A DNA stretch of 64,000 nucleotides from Zygnema cylindricum (GCA_037447655.1 JBBHKE010000990.1:1-64000); one strand, 5' to 3'. Numbered from the stretch's first letter, positions 22,701-33,909 are shown. Notes: generated by a model not told the origin, from the sequence alone. Numbers and translations: made by a program.

Positions 22701-23218
22701 AAAAAAAGGTTTGCTTCTTTTGTAGGGAACTGGGTCATTATATGGAGGAATGCCCTTGTTTGGAAAAACTTAGAAGTTAGAATGTGGATGAGGAGGACAA
22801 AGGGGAAGAGGAGAAAGAGGATGAAACTATGTTGGAGCTTCTCTGTATTAGTAGTATGGGTAAGAGAGAAAAGCACATAGATATTCCACGAAAGCAACAG
22901 TGTGCTTTTGGAGGTATAAGTGAAGTAAAGAGAGAGGAGGTACCTGAGGTTGCCGAGGAGTGTAGAGTGTATGACTTAGAAATGAGAAAGTCAGATCTAG
23001 GATGCATAAGTGAAAACGGGAACGATAAAGTTAATAAGGATAATTTTATAGATAATAGGGAAACACAAAACTGGTCGGAAAAGGAGACTTCAACGGATTT
23101 CGAGGAAAGGAGAGAAGTGAAACTGGAAGAGGTTTTAAAGGAAAAAAAAAAAAAAAAAAAATGGGAGGGAGTATTTTGGTTTTTTTTGTGTGTGGGAGTT
23201 GAAAGGAAAACAGACTAG
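22701..23218 (+). pseudogene. Gag zinc knuckle and acidic tail (element J)
   Basis: CFFCRELGHYMEEC, a complete CCHC knuckle, is encoded near 22710-22752. Frame 22784-23218 then gives an unusually long, very acidic and lysine-rich tail (DEEDKGEEEKEDETMLELL and later GISEVKREE) ending in a poly-A-derived lysine run near 23145-23160, just before the purine tract. The protease motif D-S-G-A seen in relatives at this position is absent. The tail could be a shifted remnant of the gag-protease linker. I see no other identity. Confidence 0.7.
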
Positions 23219-23231
23219 AAAATAAAGGGAG

Positions 23232-24462
23232 TGTTGATATTTGTGTATTTTCTAGGTCTATAATAGGATAGAAAAAGGCAGTGGCTAACAAAACAGAGAT
23301 TGTGTATTTGATATTTGTGTATTTTCTAGGTCTGTAATAGGATAGGAAAAGCAAAGGCAGTCTGCCTCTAACTCCCCTCTCCAAGCCCCCACACTTGTTG
23401 TAGTCACTGAAGGCTGGATAGGGAGCTAGAGCCATGGCTGCCAAAGATCTAGACTTACCAAAATGTACTTGACGGACCTAAGGATTGAACCTAGTACATA
23501 CCGTCCGTCAAACTGCCCTCTGCTGGTAGCTTTATACATTTAGTCTAGAGCTAGGATTAAGACATATGGGGTTTGATAATTATTTAATTAGTTACACGTA
23601 GACGAGTTCATTTAACAAGAAATAATTACGTAGGGAATCGATATAGTTTTAGAAAGTATGGAGTACGGTTTCAATGTTTTTTATGAAACGGATATCGCGC
23701 ACTTGTTTCGACCGCGAAACAAATACCACGTGTTAAATTTCAGCTGCTAAGATTATAGCCGGTTTTTATTGTAAGGTTGTGATCGGCGGCGCGATTTTGG
23801 AAGAGGTACTTTTAGCGTTTTACGGTCATTACCACGTCAGATGACACGTGGCGTGATAACATTGGATTACGAAAACTTCAAAGATTACGGCAACAAATCC
23901 TGATTTGACACGTCCCGACACTTCGGCCATGTTGTAAAATGGCCGTACAAAAGGTACACTAGCACCTATACTTTTCTGATCGAAAAATTAATTTGATTGG
24001 TGCCGTTCTTCAGTAAACAGATTTTTAGAGGGGGAATAGGACTTAGAAAAGTTTGGGTAGGTAGCTGCCTCTCTCAGAGAGCACCTTGTATAAAATGGCA
24101 AACTTTGACCAGCCATAACTATCAGTTTACTTGACCATTTTAAGTGATTCTTTTTGCTGAGACTGAAGGGAGTCCAGGCTACAGAGAGGTGTAGTTGGTC
24201 AAAGTTTTTGCCTGCCAGGGTGGCTGCATTTATGATGGAAAGTTAAAGTGCGTGAATGTGTCAAAAACTCATTTTCTAACTTTGTATTCTGTGGTGGAGT
24301 TGAGCACACAAGAAGTTTAATTTCACAAGGGTGAAGTTATAATGGGTTTATGACTGTTAAGGGTCAATCATTTGGGTTTATATCAACTTGGAGTCGGTAC
24401 TATCTAGATTAGCTTCTTTTGGATATGCAATTTCTGTGGGCAATAGAGCACACAAAGTTTCA
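23232..24462 (+). repeat. 3' LTR of element J, with an internal duplication
   Basis: 1231 bp, TGTTGATATTTGTG to AAAGTTTCA. The first ~42 bp (GATATTTGTGTATTTTCTAG and on) recur 74 bp further on at 23308-23349, which accounts for most of its extra length over the 5' LTR. A G-box lies at 23845-23850. Confidence 0.87.
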
Positions 24463-24481
24463 CGGTCATTAGTGTACGGAT
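24463..24481. other. 19 bp remnant between elements J and K
   Basis: A short stretch starting CGGTCATTAG. It resembles the CGGTCACCAG found at 44809 upstream of the second copy of the LTR-like repeat at 31073, so it is probably the left end of that repeat, cut off by K. Confidence 0.5.
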
Positions 24482-25595
24482 TGTAATTCTGTAACATTCC
24501 TTGGTACACTGAATGTCCAGCTTATGTGAAGCCTCTAGGATAGTTTATGCACTTTTGAATTTGAAAAAAAAATAAGTCCCACCGTGGGACGCAAAAACTT
24601 TAACTGACTACACCCGTGTGTAGCCTGGACTCCCATGAGTCCGCTGCAAAAAGTATCACTGAGTTTGCTCACTTGAGTATTAAGTTATAGTTATTTAAAG
24701 ACAACATATTTGTACCGATGGCCTCTAGGAGAGAGGACTTTTCCAAATTTTTGTCTAAGTCCTGAAAACTCCTAATAGCTACTCTAAACCAATCAAACTG
24801 AAGTACCCTAATTGTTGTACATACAAAGTACATAAGCCGCCGTACTTTATGTACGGATATATTCGGCACCATTCCCGATCTGCCACGTGGCAACATATGT
24901 CAATTGCATTTTGTTCCTTTTCTCTTCCGGCATCCTTTAAGATGATGCCACATGTCATTTCCTCCCATTTCGCTGAACTTCTTCCAGATAGTCGTTGCGG
25001 CATACCGACACTCGTGTGCCGTCTGTTGTTTTCACGGTGATCAATTGCAGCTATTCAATTTGACGGCGTGCCGAATAAATGATGACCATTGAATTTCACC
25101 GGTCAAAGTTTTGTGTTGACCGTTGAATTTTGACGGTCAACATTCCGTGTTGACCGTTTAAATTTTCTTCTTGCTTCCCGAGCCGTTGATCACGACATTT
25201 AACTTTGTCTGTTGAAATCAAATGTCTATTTCATTTATTTCGTGCGGTAGTGTATTTCGTGCGGTACCACACTTTCCATGTTTCGTTTGGTTCCATAAGT
25301 TGATAAGGGGAATATGTCGCTATGCCATCTTTAAATAGTTATCAAACTTGATGTATGTATTGATTCATGAAGACCTAGCGGATAAGGCAGACGCCTATTC
25401 TATACGGCCTTCGTGGAGAGGTTACAAGATCAAATCATGTTTGTGGAAACATAACTTTTGCAGGAGCTTTGTCTTCCATCTATCTTCTCATTTGACTAAG
25501 GCATCCATGGCTACCTGTCAATTCTGAGTGACTACGACAAGTATGAGAAGTGCAAGACTCAAAAAAAGTAGAATACACAATATCACTTTTCAACA
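24482..25595 (-). repeat. 3' LTR of element K
   Basis: 1114 bp pairing with 29968-31072. A G-box lies at 24884-24889. A TTGACCGTTGAATTTTGACGG segment occurs near 25116-25140, with a short inverted repeat of TTGACCGT and ACGGTCAA. Confidence 0.9.
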
Positions 25596-25613
25596 CTCCC
25601 TTTATTTTCTAGT

Positions 25614-26200
25614 CTATCTTTTCTTAAGTCCACACTTCTCCCTACAAAATTTTAATTTGGGAGAAGGAACCGGCTTAGTCATCATATTTGCTACCATCTC
25701 TCCATCTGGTCTATATTCCAAACTAATTATTTTATTCTCAACCTTCTCTCTAACAAAGCTCAAACGAATAACCATATGCTTTGCTTTAAAGTGATGCTTA
25801 GGGTTTGCTGCAATTGCAATCGCGGCTTGATTATCACAAAATACTTTTTGCACTTTGCTCTTCATATATCCCTATTCTTGAAGCAAAGATTTTACCCACA
25901 TCAATTCTTTCACAGCCAAACGCGTGGCCATATACTCAGCCTCCATGGTGGACTGAGGAATCACCTTTTGTTGCTTACTGCTCCAACAGCAAGCCCCATT
26001 CCCAACATACAACACATACCTAGAAGTACACCTCCTCATCGGAGCATCCCCATAACTAGCATCACTCTAAGTGGTGATGTCAGTATTAACCCCTCCCAAA
26101 TGCAACCATAGATCTCTTGTTCCTATGAAGTATCGCATGACCCTTTGGCCGCTTCCCAATCTTTCTTCCTAGGATTATTGAGACTCCAACGTAATACTCC
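25614..26200 (-). pseudogene. Copia RNase H (element K)
   Basis: Frame 25614-25865 gives VFCDNQAAIAIAANPKHHFKAK, SFVREKVENKIISLEYRPDGEM and TKPVPSPKLKFCREKCGL. The upstream part (SDASYGDAPMRRCTSRYVLYVG, CCWSSKQQKVIPQSTMEAEYMA) is readable to about 26110 and keeps D, E and D at the catalytic positions, but a stop lies between the parts near 25870. It is the C-terminal domain of copia Pol. Confidence 0.87.
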
Positions 26201-27250
26201 CACAGCTGCAACTATATCACCACGAGTACAATTCATAAAATATATCAAACTACCGACAACCTGTGTGTATGGAATAGTTTGCATGAACTTGCTTTCCTCA
26301 TGTCCTAGCACATTATCCAAGATGAAGATTCCCTCTTCCGAGCTTCCCTCATTTCCCTTCTTTAAGTCCATTGGAGTCGTACAACTGTTTGCTTTTTCCA
26401 TTTGAAAATTTTCAAGCATATTCCCCATTGAGTTCTTTTGAGTAAGTCTAATTGTTTTCTTTTCTCTATCTCTTTTGATTTCAATTCCCAAGATGTACTT
26501 TGCCTCTCCCAAATCTTTCATTTCAAATCTACCTTTTAGATCCTTTTGCAATCTATTAATTTTCTCCATTGATTTACTCAAAACAAGCAAATCATCAACA
26601 TATAGGGCAATGAAAATTATACCTTCCTCGTCCTCAAATAAGTAGATAGAAAGATCCGAACTTATTCAAATATATCCCAAACTCGTCAAAAACTCGTCCA
26701 GCTTTTTTTTCCATTGGCGTGGAGCTTGCTTTAGTCCATAAAGGGACTTTATCAATCTGCACACCTTGATTCCTCTCCTTTCTCCACAAATCCTTCGGGT
26801 TGTCGCATGAAGATCTCTTCTTCCAATTCTCCGTGAAAGAAAGCGGTTTTGAGGTCCATCTGGTGCACTTCCATGTCTTTCGCTGCCGCGAGACTAAGTA
26901 GAATCCGGACGGAGAGGAATCTAACAACCGGAGCAAAAGTCTCCTCATAATTGATCCCCTCTTTCTGTGTGAACCCCTTTGCCACTAATCTGGCCTTGTA
27001 TCGCTCGATAGTGTTATCTGGATTGAGCTTTAACTTAAGTACCCACTTGCATCCTATCGGCTTTCTATCTGGAGGAGAATCCACCAACTCCCATGTGTTT
27101 GCTTCCAAAATGGAAGCCATCTCATCATTAATAGCTGTCAACCATCTATCACCTACCGGACTATTAACTGCTTCCGAGTAAGTCTGGGGTTCGCTCAAAT
27201 GTGACAGCTTAGTTACCTTGTTGTTCACTTGTCTCTCTTGAAGTCTCTTA
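26123..27250 (-). pseudogene. Copia reverse transcriptase (element K)
   Basis: Frame 26752-27423 carries the N-terminal half: GCKWVLKLKLNPDNTIERYKA in part, RLVAKGFTQKEG, INYEETFAPVVRF, VHQMDLKTAFFHGELEEEIF. The minus strand near 26585-26625 encodes an intact YVDD (IALYVDDLLVLSK), followed by frame 26123-26590 (DLGEAKYILGIEIKRDREK, LTQKNSMGNML, PYTQVVGSLIYFMNCTRGD). Frame breaks near 26740 and 26120 prevent a complete product. Otherwise all RVT_2 landmarks are present. Confidence 0.9.
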
Positions 27251-27860
27251 CTGCTTCTCCTTCCTCCTTCAAACTCCGACGTTGGGATAGAGGGTAATCT
27301 TGGGTTTCTCCGAACAACTTCACCTTCTCCCCTATCCGTGGAGTCCATCTCCGGACGTTCATCGTCCATTTCTGGTCTTTCCTCGTTTTCTTCCTCGGTT
27401 TGAACCGGATGTTGTGACTCCAAGAGAGAGTCACTCTTGGTCAGTTTTTCCTTTTTTCTGCAAGGTCAGGCTGAACCGGAGTTCGATTAGAAGAATTTGA
27501 ATCTAACTCATTTTCGGATTCAATTCTAATTCTCACCGATTTGGTGTACTTAAAGGGATCTATGGACTTTCCCTCATCCATAACTACCAAGTGTTTTACT
27601 ATAATTATGTTTTCTCTTTCGAGATCATAAACTCTATATCCCTTTACATTTTCATCATACCCAATTAAGTATCTCGACTTTCCTCTAGCATCTAACTTCC
27701 AATCAGATTTTTTTGTGTTTAGAATAAACACTTGACTTCCAAACACCTTTAAGTGTGATATATTAGGTTTTCTTCCGGTCCATCTTTCATAAGGTGTTTG
27801 GCTTTTTATAGCCGAGGTAAAGACTCTAATTTTGAGATAGTTAGCACAATTCATAGCTTT
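27251..27860 (-). pseudogene. Integrase C-terminus and linker (element K)
   Basis: Frame 27441-27854 reads NCANYLKIRVFTSAIKSQTP, YERWTGRKPNISHLKVFGSQV, YLIGYDENVKGYRVYDLE and IIIVKHLVVMDEGKS, the copia integrase C-terminal region. The acidic linker before RT (RPEMDDERPEMDSTDRGEGE) is in the next frame, 26752-27423. Confidence 0.87.
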
Positions 27861-27863
27861 TGC

Positions 27864-28811
27864 TCAAAACTTTATCCTTATCTTTTTATCCGTCAACATA
27901 CAACGGGCACTATCACTTAAAGTCCGATTTAGTCTCTCGGCTACACCGTGTTGTTTTGGATTCTTTGGGACAGTCTTTTGGTGTTGAACCCCTTCCTCTT
28001 TCAAATAATCCTCAAACTCATTAAAAGTGAATTCCCCCCCATTATCACTCCTCACTCTCTTTATAGGTGTCTCATGGAGCTTTTCACTCCATGCTTTATA
28101 CTGCTTAAAATAATCTGAAGCCTCAGACTTATTTTTCAAGAAATATACTCTAGAGTATCTAGACCAATCATCCATGATAGTAAGTATAAATCTTTTCCCT
28201 CCAACTGATGGCACTTTGGCCGGTCCCCATTTGTCAGTATGAACCAAATCTAAAACCTTTTCACCCTTATATATTGCGACTTTTGGAAAAGGCAATCTAT
28301 GGGCTTTTCCTTGTGCACAACCACTACAATCATCCAAAGTCTCATTATCCCCAAAATGTATTTTATCAACTACACCCATTTTCTTCATTTCTCTCAATCT
28401 ATCTAGATGCACATGTCCCAATCTTTTATGCCACATCATCAAATCACTTACACCAGCATAGTAAACTCCCGTCTTTCCATTACTCAAATTCAGCATAAAC
28501 ATTCCTTGGCTACCCTTTTCAGCTGTGAAGTACACTTCATTCTCATAGCTAGCAACAAAGACTCCTTTCTTAGTACTAGTCTCAAATCCCTTATCATCTA
28601 AGACCGACGTAGAGATAAGATTTTTGTTCAACTCTGGAATAAAAAGAACATCAGAGAAAGTGACTATGGATGTCTTTCCATCAACTAGGACCCTCAGATC
28701 TACTAATCCCACTGAATTAGTGGTCACTATCCTCCCATCCCCATACTCTATCTCTACAGTAGGGATCTTTCTCATTTTGGTAAACAATGGTTTTTCTCTA
28801 CACATATGCAT
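27864..28811 (-). pseudogene. Copia protease C-terminus and integrase core (element K), 315 codons open
   Basis: The longest single frame in the window. In order: VLFIPELNKNLISTSVLDDKG (end of the protease fold), HKRLGHVHLDRLREM and CSGCAQGKAHRLPF (HHCC zinc finger), LVHTDKWGP (first catalytic Asp), IMDDWSRYSRVYFLKNKSEA, VRSDNGGEF (second Asp) and HGVAERLNRTL (catalytic Glu). All three DDE residues and the zinc ligands are present. Joining cDNA to host DNA would be its role. It is cut off from the rest of Pol by stops at both ends. Confidence 0.93.
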
Positions 28812-28880
28812 AGAGGCTCCTGAATTAATGATCCATCCTTATTCATGAACTTCTTTTACTCCACCAAAAGAACACTTTTG
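28812..28880 (-). pseudogene. Protease active site of element K, Asp lost
   Basis: Just upstream of the integrase frame, on the minus strand, the sequence reads WIINSGASMHM. The catalytic Asp of D-S-G-A is Asn (GAT to AAT). A stop lies four codons before it, so this copy cannot mature its polyprotein. Confidence 0.8.
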
Positions 28881-29960
28881 CCTTCTTGGAATATCTGGCT
28901 CACATTTCACCTCCAACTCCTCATTGAGGAGAAGTTCTCTATCGTCATCATCGGCATCTTATTCCACTACTTGTGTCGCAACAAACGCCTTCTTTTTCCT
29001 TCCGGCTAGTTTTCCAATCTATTCCTTCTTCAATCTCAACTCCGTCAACTTAGTGCACTCCGCCATGTAGTGTCCCGTCTTCTTACAAAAATGGAAAAAC
29101 CCCTTCGGAGCCCTTAGTCCAGATCCGTTATGGTTTCCTCTTCCTCCTCCACCAAAGTTTCCATAAGGTTTTTGGGAAACCTTATCCCCCCAATCAGTAC
29201 CAGTAGCCAATGCTTGAACACTATTTCCTCCCTTACGAATCTCAATTGTGATTTCCTGAACCAAAATCATCCCCTCAACAGAATTCTAGATCCAAAGATG
29301 ATCTGAAAAATCCTAGACCGTGTTAATAATGTTCACATAATCATCTGGGAGTTTCATTAGCAAAGTGTTCACCTTCTCTTTCTCGGTCTCCCTTTTCCCT
29401 GCACTTTCTAACTCCATGAATAACCCAGCCAAATCATTACAAAAATCTAACATTTTTCCCCCTTTGTACACATATGCTTGTACCTTCTGATCTGCCAGCT
29501 TTTGCTGCTGAATCGTACTGCTCTTGTAAATGTCGACAAGAGCTTCCCACAGCTCGTCTGCTCTCTGCACATGAAGATGAGGTGTAGCCACTCCTTGAGT
29601 GAGACGCCCGAGAATAAAATGAGTCGCCACGGTATTGTTGAAATCCCAAATTTCAGTATCATTCGCCTCTGTTTTCTGAATAGGTGCTACGAAGCCGGTC
29701 CACTAGCCATCGGTGTGATTTTTTGCTTCCCTTTGTTCGACATGGTGCTTTCTGCAACATCCTACACCCCCTCTGCCCCTGCAAATCCTCCAGTGAATCG
29801 AGATCCTCCAAACCTTGACGAACTCCCAATTTAGCGGATGGCCGACGCACACGTCTACTCATAATGCCCCATAGCCATTTTTGAAAAATGCACCCCTCAT
29901 TATGGTTTCCCAATAAATGAACCCTCTTCCATTAAAAATGGGCACCCTAGAGGGTGGGAC
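28881..29960 (-). pseudogene. Copia gag (element K)
   Basis: Frame 29313-29630 holds the capsid: MATHFILGRLTQGVATPHLHV, ADELWEALVDIYKSSTIQQQ, YKGGKMLDFCNDLAGLFMELE, KEKVNTLLMKLPDDYVNI. Frame 29019-29270 carries the zinc knuckle as FHFCKKTGHYMAEC, where the first zinc Cys has become Phe. The N-terminal stretch 29659-29913 is out of frame. The PBS-embedded start near 29960 is mutated (ATC in place of ATG). Confidence 0.87.
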
Positions 29961-29967
29961 GATAACC
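29953..29967 (-). other. Primer-binding site of element K
   Basis: The minus strand reads GGTTATCGTCCCACC next to the LTR end, 13 of 15 bases as in the consensus GGTTATGGGCCCACC. Confidence 0.68.
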
Positions 29968-31072
29968 TGTAATTATGTGACCTCTATTGGTACACAGAAT
30001 GTCAGCTTATGTGAAGCCTCTAGGTTAGTATATGCACTTTTGAATTTGAAAATGAATAAGTCCCACCCTGGGACGCAAAAACACTGACTGACTACTTTTT
30101 TGTGTATCCTGGTCTCCTCTAAGTCGGCTGCAAAAAGAATCACTGAATTTGCTCAACTGAGCATTAAGTTGTGGCTGTTCAAAGACAACATATTTGTATT
30201 TGTGGCCTCTAAAGAGAGGACTTTTCCAAATTTTTCTAAGTCTTGAAAACTCCTAATAGCTACTCTAAACCAATCAGTGAAGTACCCTAATTATTGTACA
30301 TACAAAGTACAGAAGCTGCCGTATTTAATGTACGGATATATTCGACACCATTCCCGGTTTTCCACGTGGCAACATAAGTCAATGGCATTTTGTCCGTTTT
30401 CTCTTCCCGCATCCTTTAGGATGATGCCACATGTCATTTCTTCCCATTTCGCTGAACTTCTTCCAGATAGTCGTTCCGGCATACCGGCACTCGTGTGCCT
30501 TCTGTTGTTTTCACGGTGATCAATTGCAGCTATTCGATTTGACGGCGCGCCGAATAAATGATGACCATTGAATTTCACCGGTCAAAGTTCCGTGTTGACC
30601 GTTGAATTTTGACGGTCAACATTCCGTGTTGGCGCTTAAATTTTCTTCTTGCTTCGCGAGCCATTGATCACAACATTTAATTTCGTCATCGAAATCAAAT
30701 GTCTATTTCATTTATTTCGTGCGGTACTGCATTTCATGCGGTACCACACATTCCATGTTTCGTTTCGTTGCGTAAGTGGCTAAAAGGAATATGTCGCTAT
30801 GCCATCTTTAAATAGTTATCAAACATGATGTATGTATTGATTCATCAAGACCTAACGGATAAGGCGGACACCTATTCCGTACGGCCTTCGTCCGGGGGTT
30901 ACAGAATCAAATCATGTTTGTGGAAACATAACTTTTGCAGGAGCTTTGTCTTCCGTCTAACTTCTCATCTGCGTATGGCAGCCATGGCTTCTTGTCAAAT
31001 CTCAATGACTACGACAAGTATGAGAAGTGCAAGACTCAAAAAAATTAGAATACGAAATATCACTTTTCAACA
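29968..31072 (-). repeat. 5' LTR of element K
   Basis: 1105 bp, TGTAATTATGTGACC to CACTTTTCAACA on the plus strand. A G-box lies at 30363-30368. Confidence 0.9.
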
Positions 31073-31940
31073 CAGATGTTGAGGCGTAATAGACCAGACC
31101 AGATTTTTATGTTTTTCTTATGGAACTTGACGCAATTCGGTTTACGCTTAACGGAGGCCGAACGACCAAGTTATTCCGAGCCCAATATTGCAGTTTCGCC
31201 ATTTGGGAGCAGTTTCCTACGTCCGTAGCGGAAGGTACATTGTGGAATTGCATGTAACTAATAGGATTGGAATTTAGATCATGCTACTAGAAGTCAGTCG
31301 GACTTTAGTTTAGGTCCAACCGACTTATGGTTCCTTAATTACCTTAGGTCCAAATTCGGCGTTTCAGCTCCACCTAAGAACTTTTGACACGATTAGTGAA
31401 TACAATTTGGACTCTCATTTTTGGATTCAGCTGGAGTCTAAAGTACAACTTTTTGCCTTGAGTGTGGTACGACCTAATTTGTCCTATCTTAGTACTATAG
31501 CAATTGCTGTTCGCTCATTGGCTCTTTGCATTACGTTGACCTTTTTGATCTTAAAATAGACTAACTTTGTTGTATAAGGCACTTGGGGCCGAATTAGATA
31601 GGTTGTTGTTTCAGTACTGTCTCCTAAGAGAACCCTTTGAAAATACCAGCAAACCTATTTTTGAGAAATTTTGTTTGTATGTGATTATGACCCTTTTCCC
31701 ATCTTGCTGTGCCTTTGTCCTTTGTGGAAATCATAGTCCGGTTGGGTAGTTGGCAATATCTTTCTTGTTTGGGCGATTTGGGGACTTGTGGCTATTGGAT
31801 TCCAAGAAGGAACTTGTCGGTTCGGGTCGCTAAAATCGAGGAGTCAAGGGGGACTTTACCTGTTCCGGTGTCTTCGAAGAGACTTGGTCTCCTCTTGTTG
31901 TCAGCGTTGCATTTGAGGTATGTTGAGCTCGCATGTAAAT
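31073..31940 (+). repeat. LTR-like repeat, copy 1 (F-linked)
   Basis: Matches 44843-45690 in the same orientation. Shared landmarks are CTTAACGGAGGCC followed by ACGACCAAGTT, GGTACATTGTG, TTAATTACCTTAGGTCCAA, ACTTTTTGCCTCGAGTGTAGT (as a variant), TTTGATGTATAAGGCACTT and TATGTTGAGCT. Divergence is substantial. No long coding frame. Its left end was removed by K (remnant at 24463-24481). The ends are not defined by a clear TG...CA, and orientation relative to a coding region is unsettled. Confidence 0.7.
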
Positions 31941-32215
31941 TGAGATATCAACCCACCCCTTTCCCTCTAACCTTATAGGGAAAGGGGGGGGGGGAGGAGA
32001 GAAGGTATTTTCTTTTTCTTTTCCCTTCGTTTTTTTCCGCATCCATCTTTTTAGCATGTCTCTTGATTCCTTACGTTTGCATTCACGTCATTTTGAGGGA
32101 ATGGGGCAGAAAGGGGTGCACGACCATTTCCTAGGGAAGCATCGGCATGTGGGATCCTTTGCACGTCTTATATTTTGGACAACTCTGTGGATCAAGGACC
32201 TTTCATCTCTTCTCA
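31941..32215. other. Unassigned stretch with a G-run
   Basis: Contains a run of twelve G near 31985-31996 inside GGAAAGGGGGG, then C/T-rich sequence. No gene recognised. On the minus strand, 32030-32215 may be a diverged continuation of the F remnant next to it. Confidence 0.4.
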
Positions 32216-32908
32216 TTAGGCACGCTCGACACCACTCCTTGCTGGAGTTTTGCATTTTGTAATAATCTGCCTTGGTATTCTTCTTCCCTCCGCTTGGAAA
32301 AAAAGAATTGCTAGATCTCTTTGGCTATATTGGTGGAGCTGGCAAAAAGTTATGTTGCAGAGGATGCCGCATATACAAGGGTACAGTTGGACACCAAGGC
32401 ATTTTTCTTTCCTCGATTCCATAAATCTAAGGGAACCACCACCTTGGTCGTTCGCGATCTTAGGGGTCCCTAACAGTGAACTGCTCCTTCCACACACTCA
32501 ACCCCATATTCACCTTGGTCCATGTTGCCATTCCCAGCAGAATTTCAAAGTGCTTTTCTTCTACCACCAAAAATGGAAGCTGAATGCGGACTCGTTGGCC
32601 CGCGTCATCCGAAAATTGAATTTCCATGGCCTTGATTATTCCATGGACTAGTTGAATTTCGCTGCTGACTATACTCAACCAGATGTCGCTCAAGAAGATT
32701 TCTTGCCTAAGTCCCTCTGGCATCTGCTGTAACGCAGAGGTGGTGATCAAATTTGGGAGCGCCCCAGGATCGACCACTGCATCATCCTCCATATCCATTT
32801 AATTTGAAATTGCTGGTCCGGTTCAGAATGAGGGCCACGGATAAGGCCTTGTAATCCTTGTCTATCATAGAGGTTTCGGGATCCGATGACAAAAAGACGG
32901 ATTTGGGC
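32216..32908 (-). pseudogene. Retropepsin-like segment of retroelement F, copy 2
   Basis: Frame 32460-32798 reads DDAVVDPGALPNLITTSALQQ, then FLVVEEKHFEILLGMATWTKV and MGLSVWKEQFTV. That is the retropepsin pattern D-[ST]-G-A ... ILG, with the active-site triad reading D-P-G. The ILLGM-x-W block is more like Ty3/gypsy-type proteases than copia ones. The second copy at 49720-50310 reads VVDTGH there, so the ancestral form was probably D-T-G-A. Copia element C has inserted at its upstream end (32909). Confidence 0.72.
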
Positions 32909-33909
32909 TGTTGTTCTACGACCACTGGAGCAGGTGGAGCAGAGCAGGTGGAGCAGCTGCAGTAGTAGTAGAAGTAGACATAATTCACCACAGAAGCTTC
33001 CTAAGAATCCTAGCAAACAGCTGCATTCTACAGCTTAGTAAAGTAGACACAAGGTTCCAAACTGCTTCAAATTATACCACACTATAAAGTATCACAAAGT
33101 CTCATAAATTCTAGAGTTTCAACAGAATTGATCTAACAAACACCAAGATATGCAGCTCACAAGTTTCCCAAAAATAGTCTTTAGATTACACAATCAGGAA
33201 GTTAGGATATATAAAATGTTCTATGCCCTAAGTCTTATACTCTTCACTCATTGTCCCACTACATAGTGATATACCGCCAATATAAGTGTTCCTAAAAGAA
33301 ACGTCGAAAAGAACTTAACTACCACTAAGGTCTAAGTGTTTCTTATCACACTAAAACTAATCTATCACTGTACGATCAATATTACTGAGAATCCTATACA
33401 TGTGATTTGTTCAAATACTTGTCGCCTTGCTTAGTGACAATTGTTTGGGTACGTCCATCCGGCTATTGCAGAACATCTGTTAGCGAGTCACTTAATTATT
33501 CTTTTATGAATCTTGTCCGTTGACTTGATTCATATCAACTGTAGCAGCGCAGTCCCATTCTTGATCACATTCAAATATCTGCAGCTTCGTAGCAGCTGCG
33601 CTGTCCTATACCAAAAACAGCCGCAGCTGCTTTTATCTTGTTGCGTAGCAACTGCATTGTCCTGTACTCAAATATCCGCTGTTGCGTTTGTCTTGTTGTG
33701 TCGCAGGCTGCGTACGTGTGTACAGACCATATCAAAGATAACCGCAGCTGCGTTTGTTCCATCTGTGTCGCAACTCCGTTGTTCAAATGCTAGTGTCGAT
33801 ACCATTTAAAAGTCTGCACTGTGCGTCAAGTGACGACGCATGTCCCTATAGATCTCTTTTTCCGCCGTCCTATAAATTTGCTGAGACTTAAAGCTTTTCA
33901 AAAACAACA
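32909..33909 (-). repeat. 3' LTR of element C (second LTR type, carries gag start)
   Basis: 1001 bp. On the minus strand it runs TGTTGTTTTTGAAAAG to GTAGAACAACA. It is followed upstream by the purine tract (AAGCTTTAAGGGAG on the minus strand). Near its end the minus strand encodes MSTSTTTAAAPPA, the gag leader, with a 9 bp duplication that shifts the frame. Between 33575 and 33790 a ~60 bp unit rich in CAGCTGCG and TTGCGTAGCAACTGCG is repeated about three times. It matches the solo LTR at 59430-60387. Confidence 0.88.

Larger units (their letters stand above)
19651..24462 (+). mobile_element. Element J: two LTRs and gag, no pol visible
   Basis: 5' LTR 19651-20824, PBS 20825-20839, gag segments to about 23200, purine tract AAAATAAAGGGAG at 23219-23231, 3' LTR 23232-24462. 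No protease, integrase, RT or RNase H motif lies between the zinc knuckle and the 3' LTR. This matches the plan of non-autonomous TR-GAG elements. Flanks GTGAT (left) and CGGTC (right) do not form a duplication, and the left neighbour (I) is not found again on the right, so the locus has been rearranged. It contains a 10-N gap. Confidence 0.82.
24482..31072 (-). mobile_element. Complete copia element K
   Basis: A full-length 6.6 kb minus-strand element: LTRs 24482-25595 and 29968-31072, PBS 29953-29967, purine tract at 25596-25608 (AAAATAAAGGGAG on the minus strand), and gag, protease, integrase, RT and RNase H in order. Flanks CGGAT (24477-24481) and CAGAT (31073-31077) match at 4 of 5 bases. 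Its pol has the longest open frames in the window, but the protease Asp, the first zinc-knuckle Cys and several frames are broken. Confidence 0.92.

Noticed and set aside
22346-22897. 183-codon minus-strand frame
   Set aside because: Antisense to the J gag capsid and zinc knuckle. It has no domain and runs through low-complexity complement.
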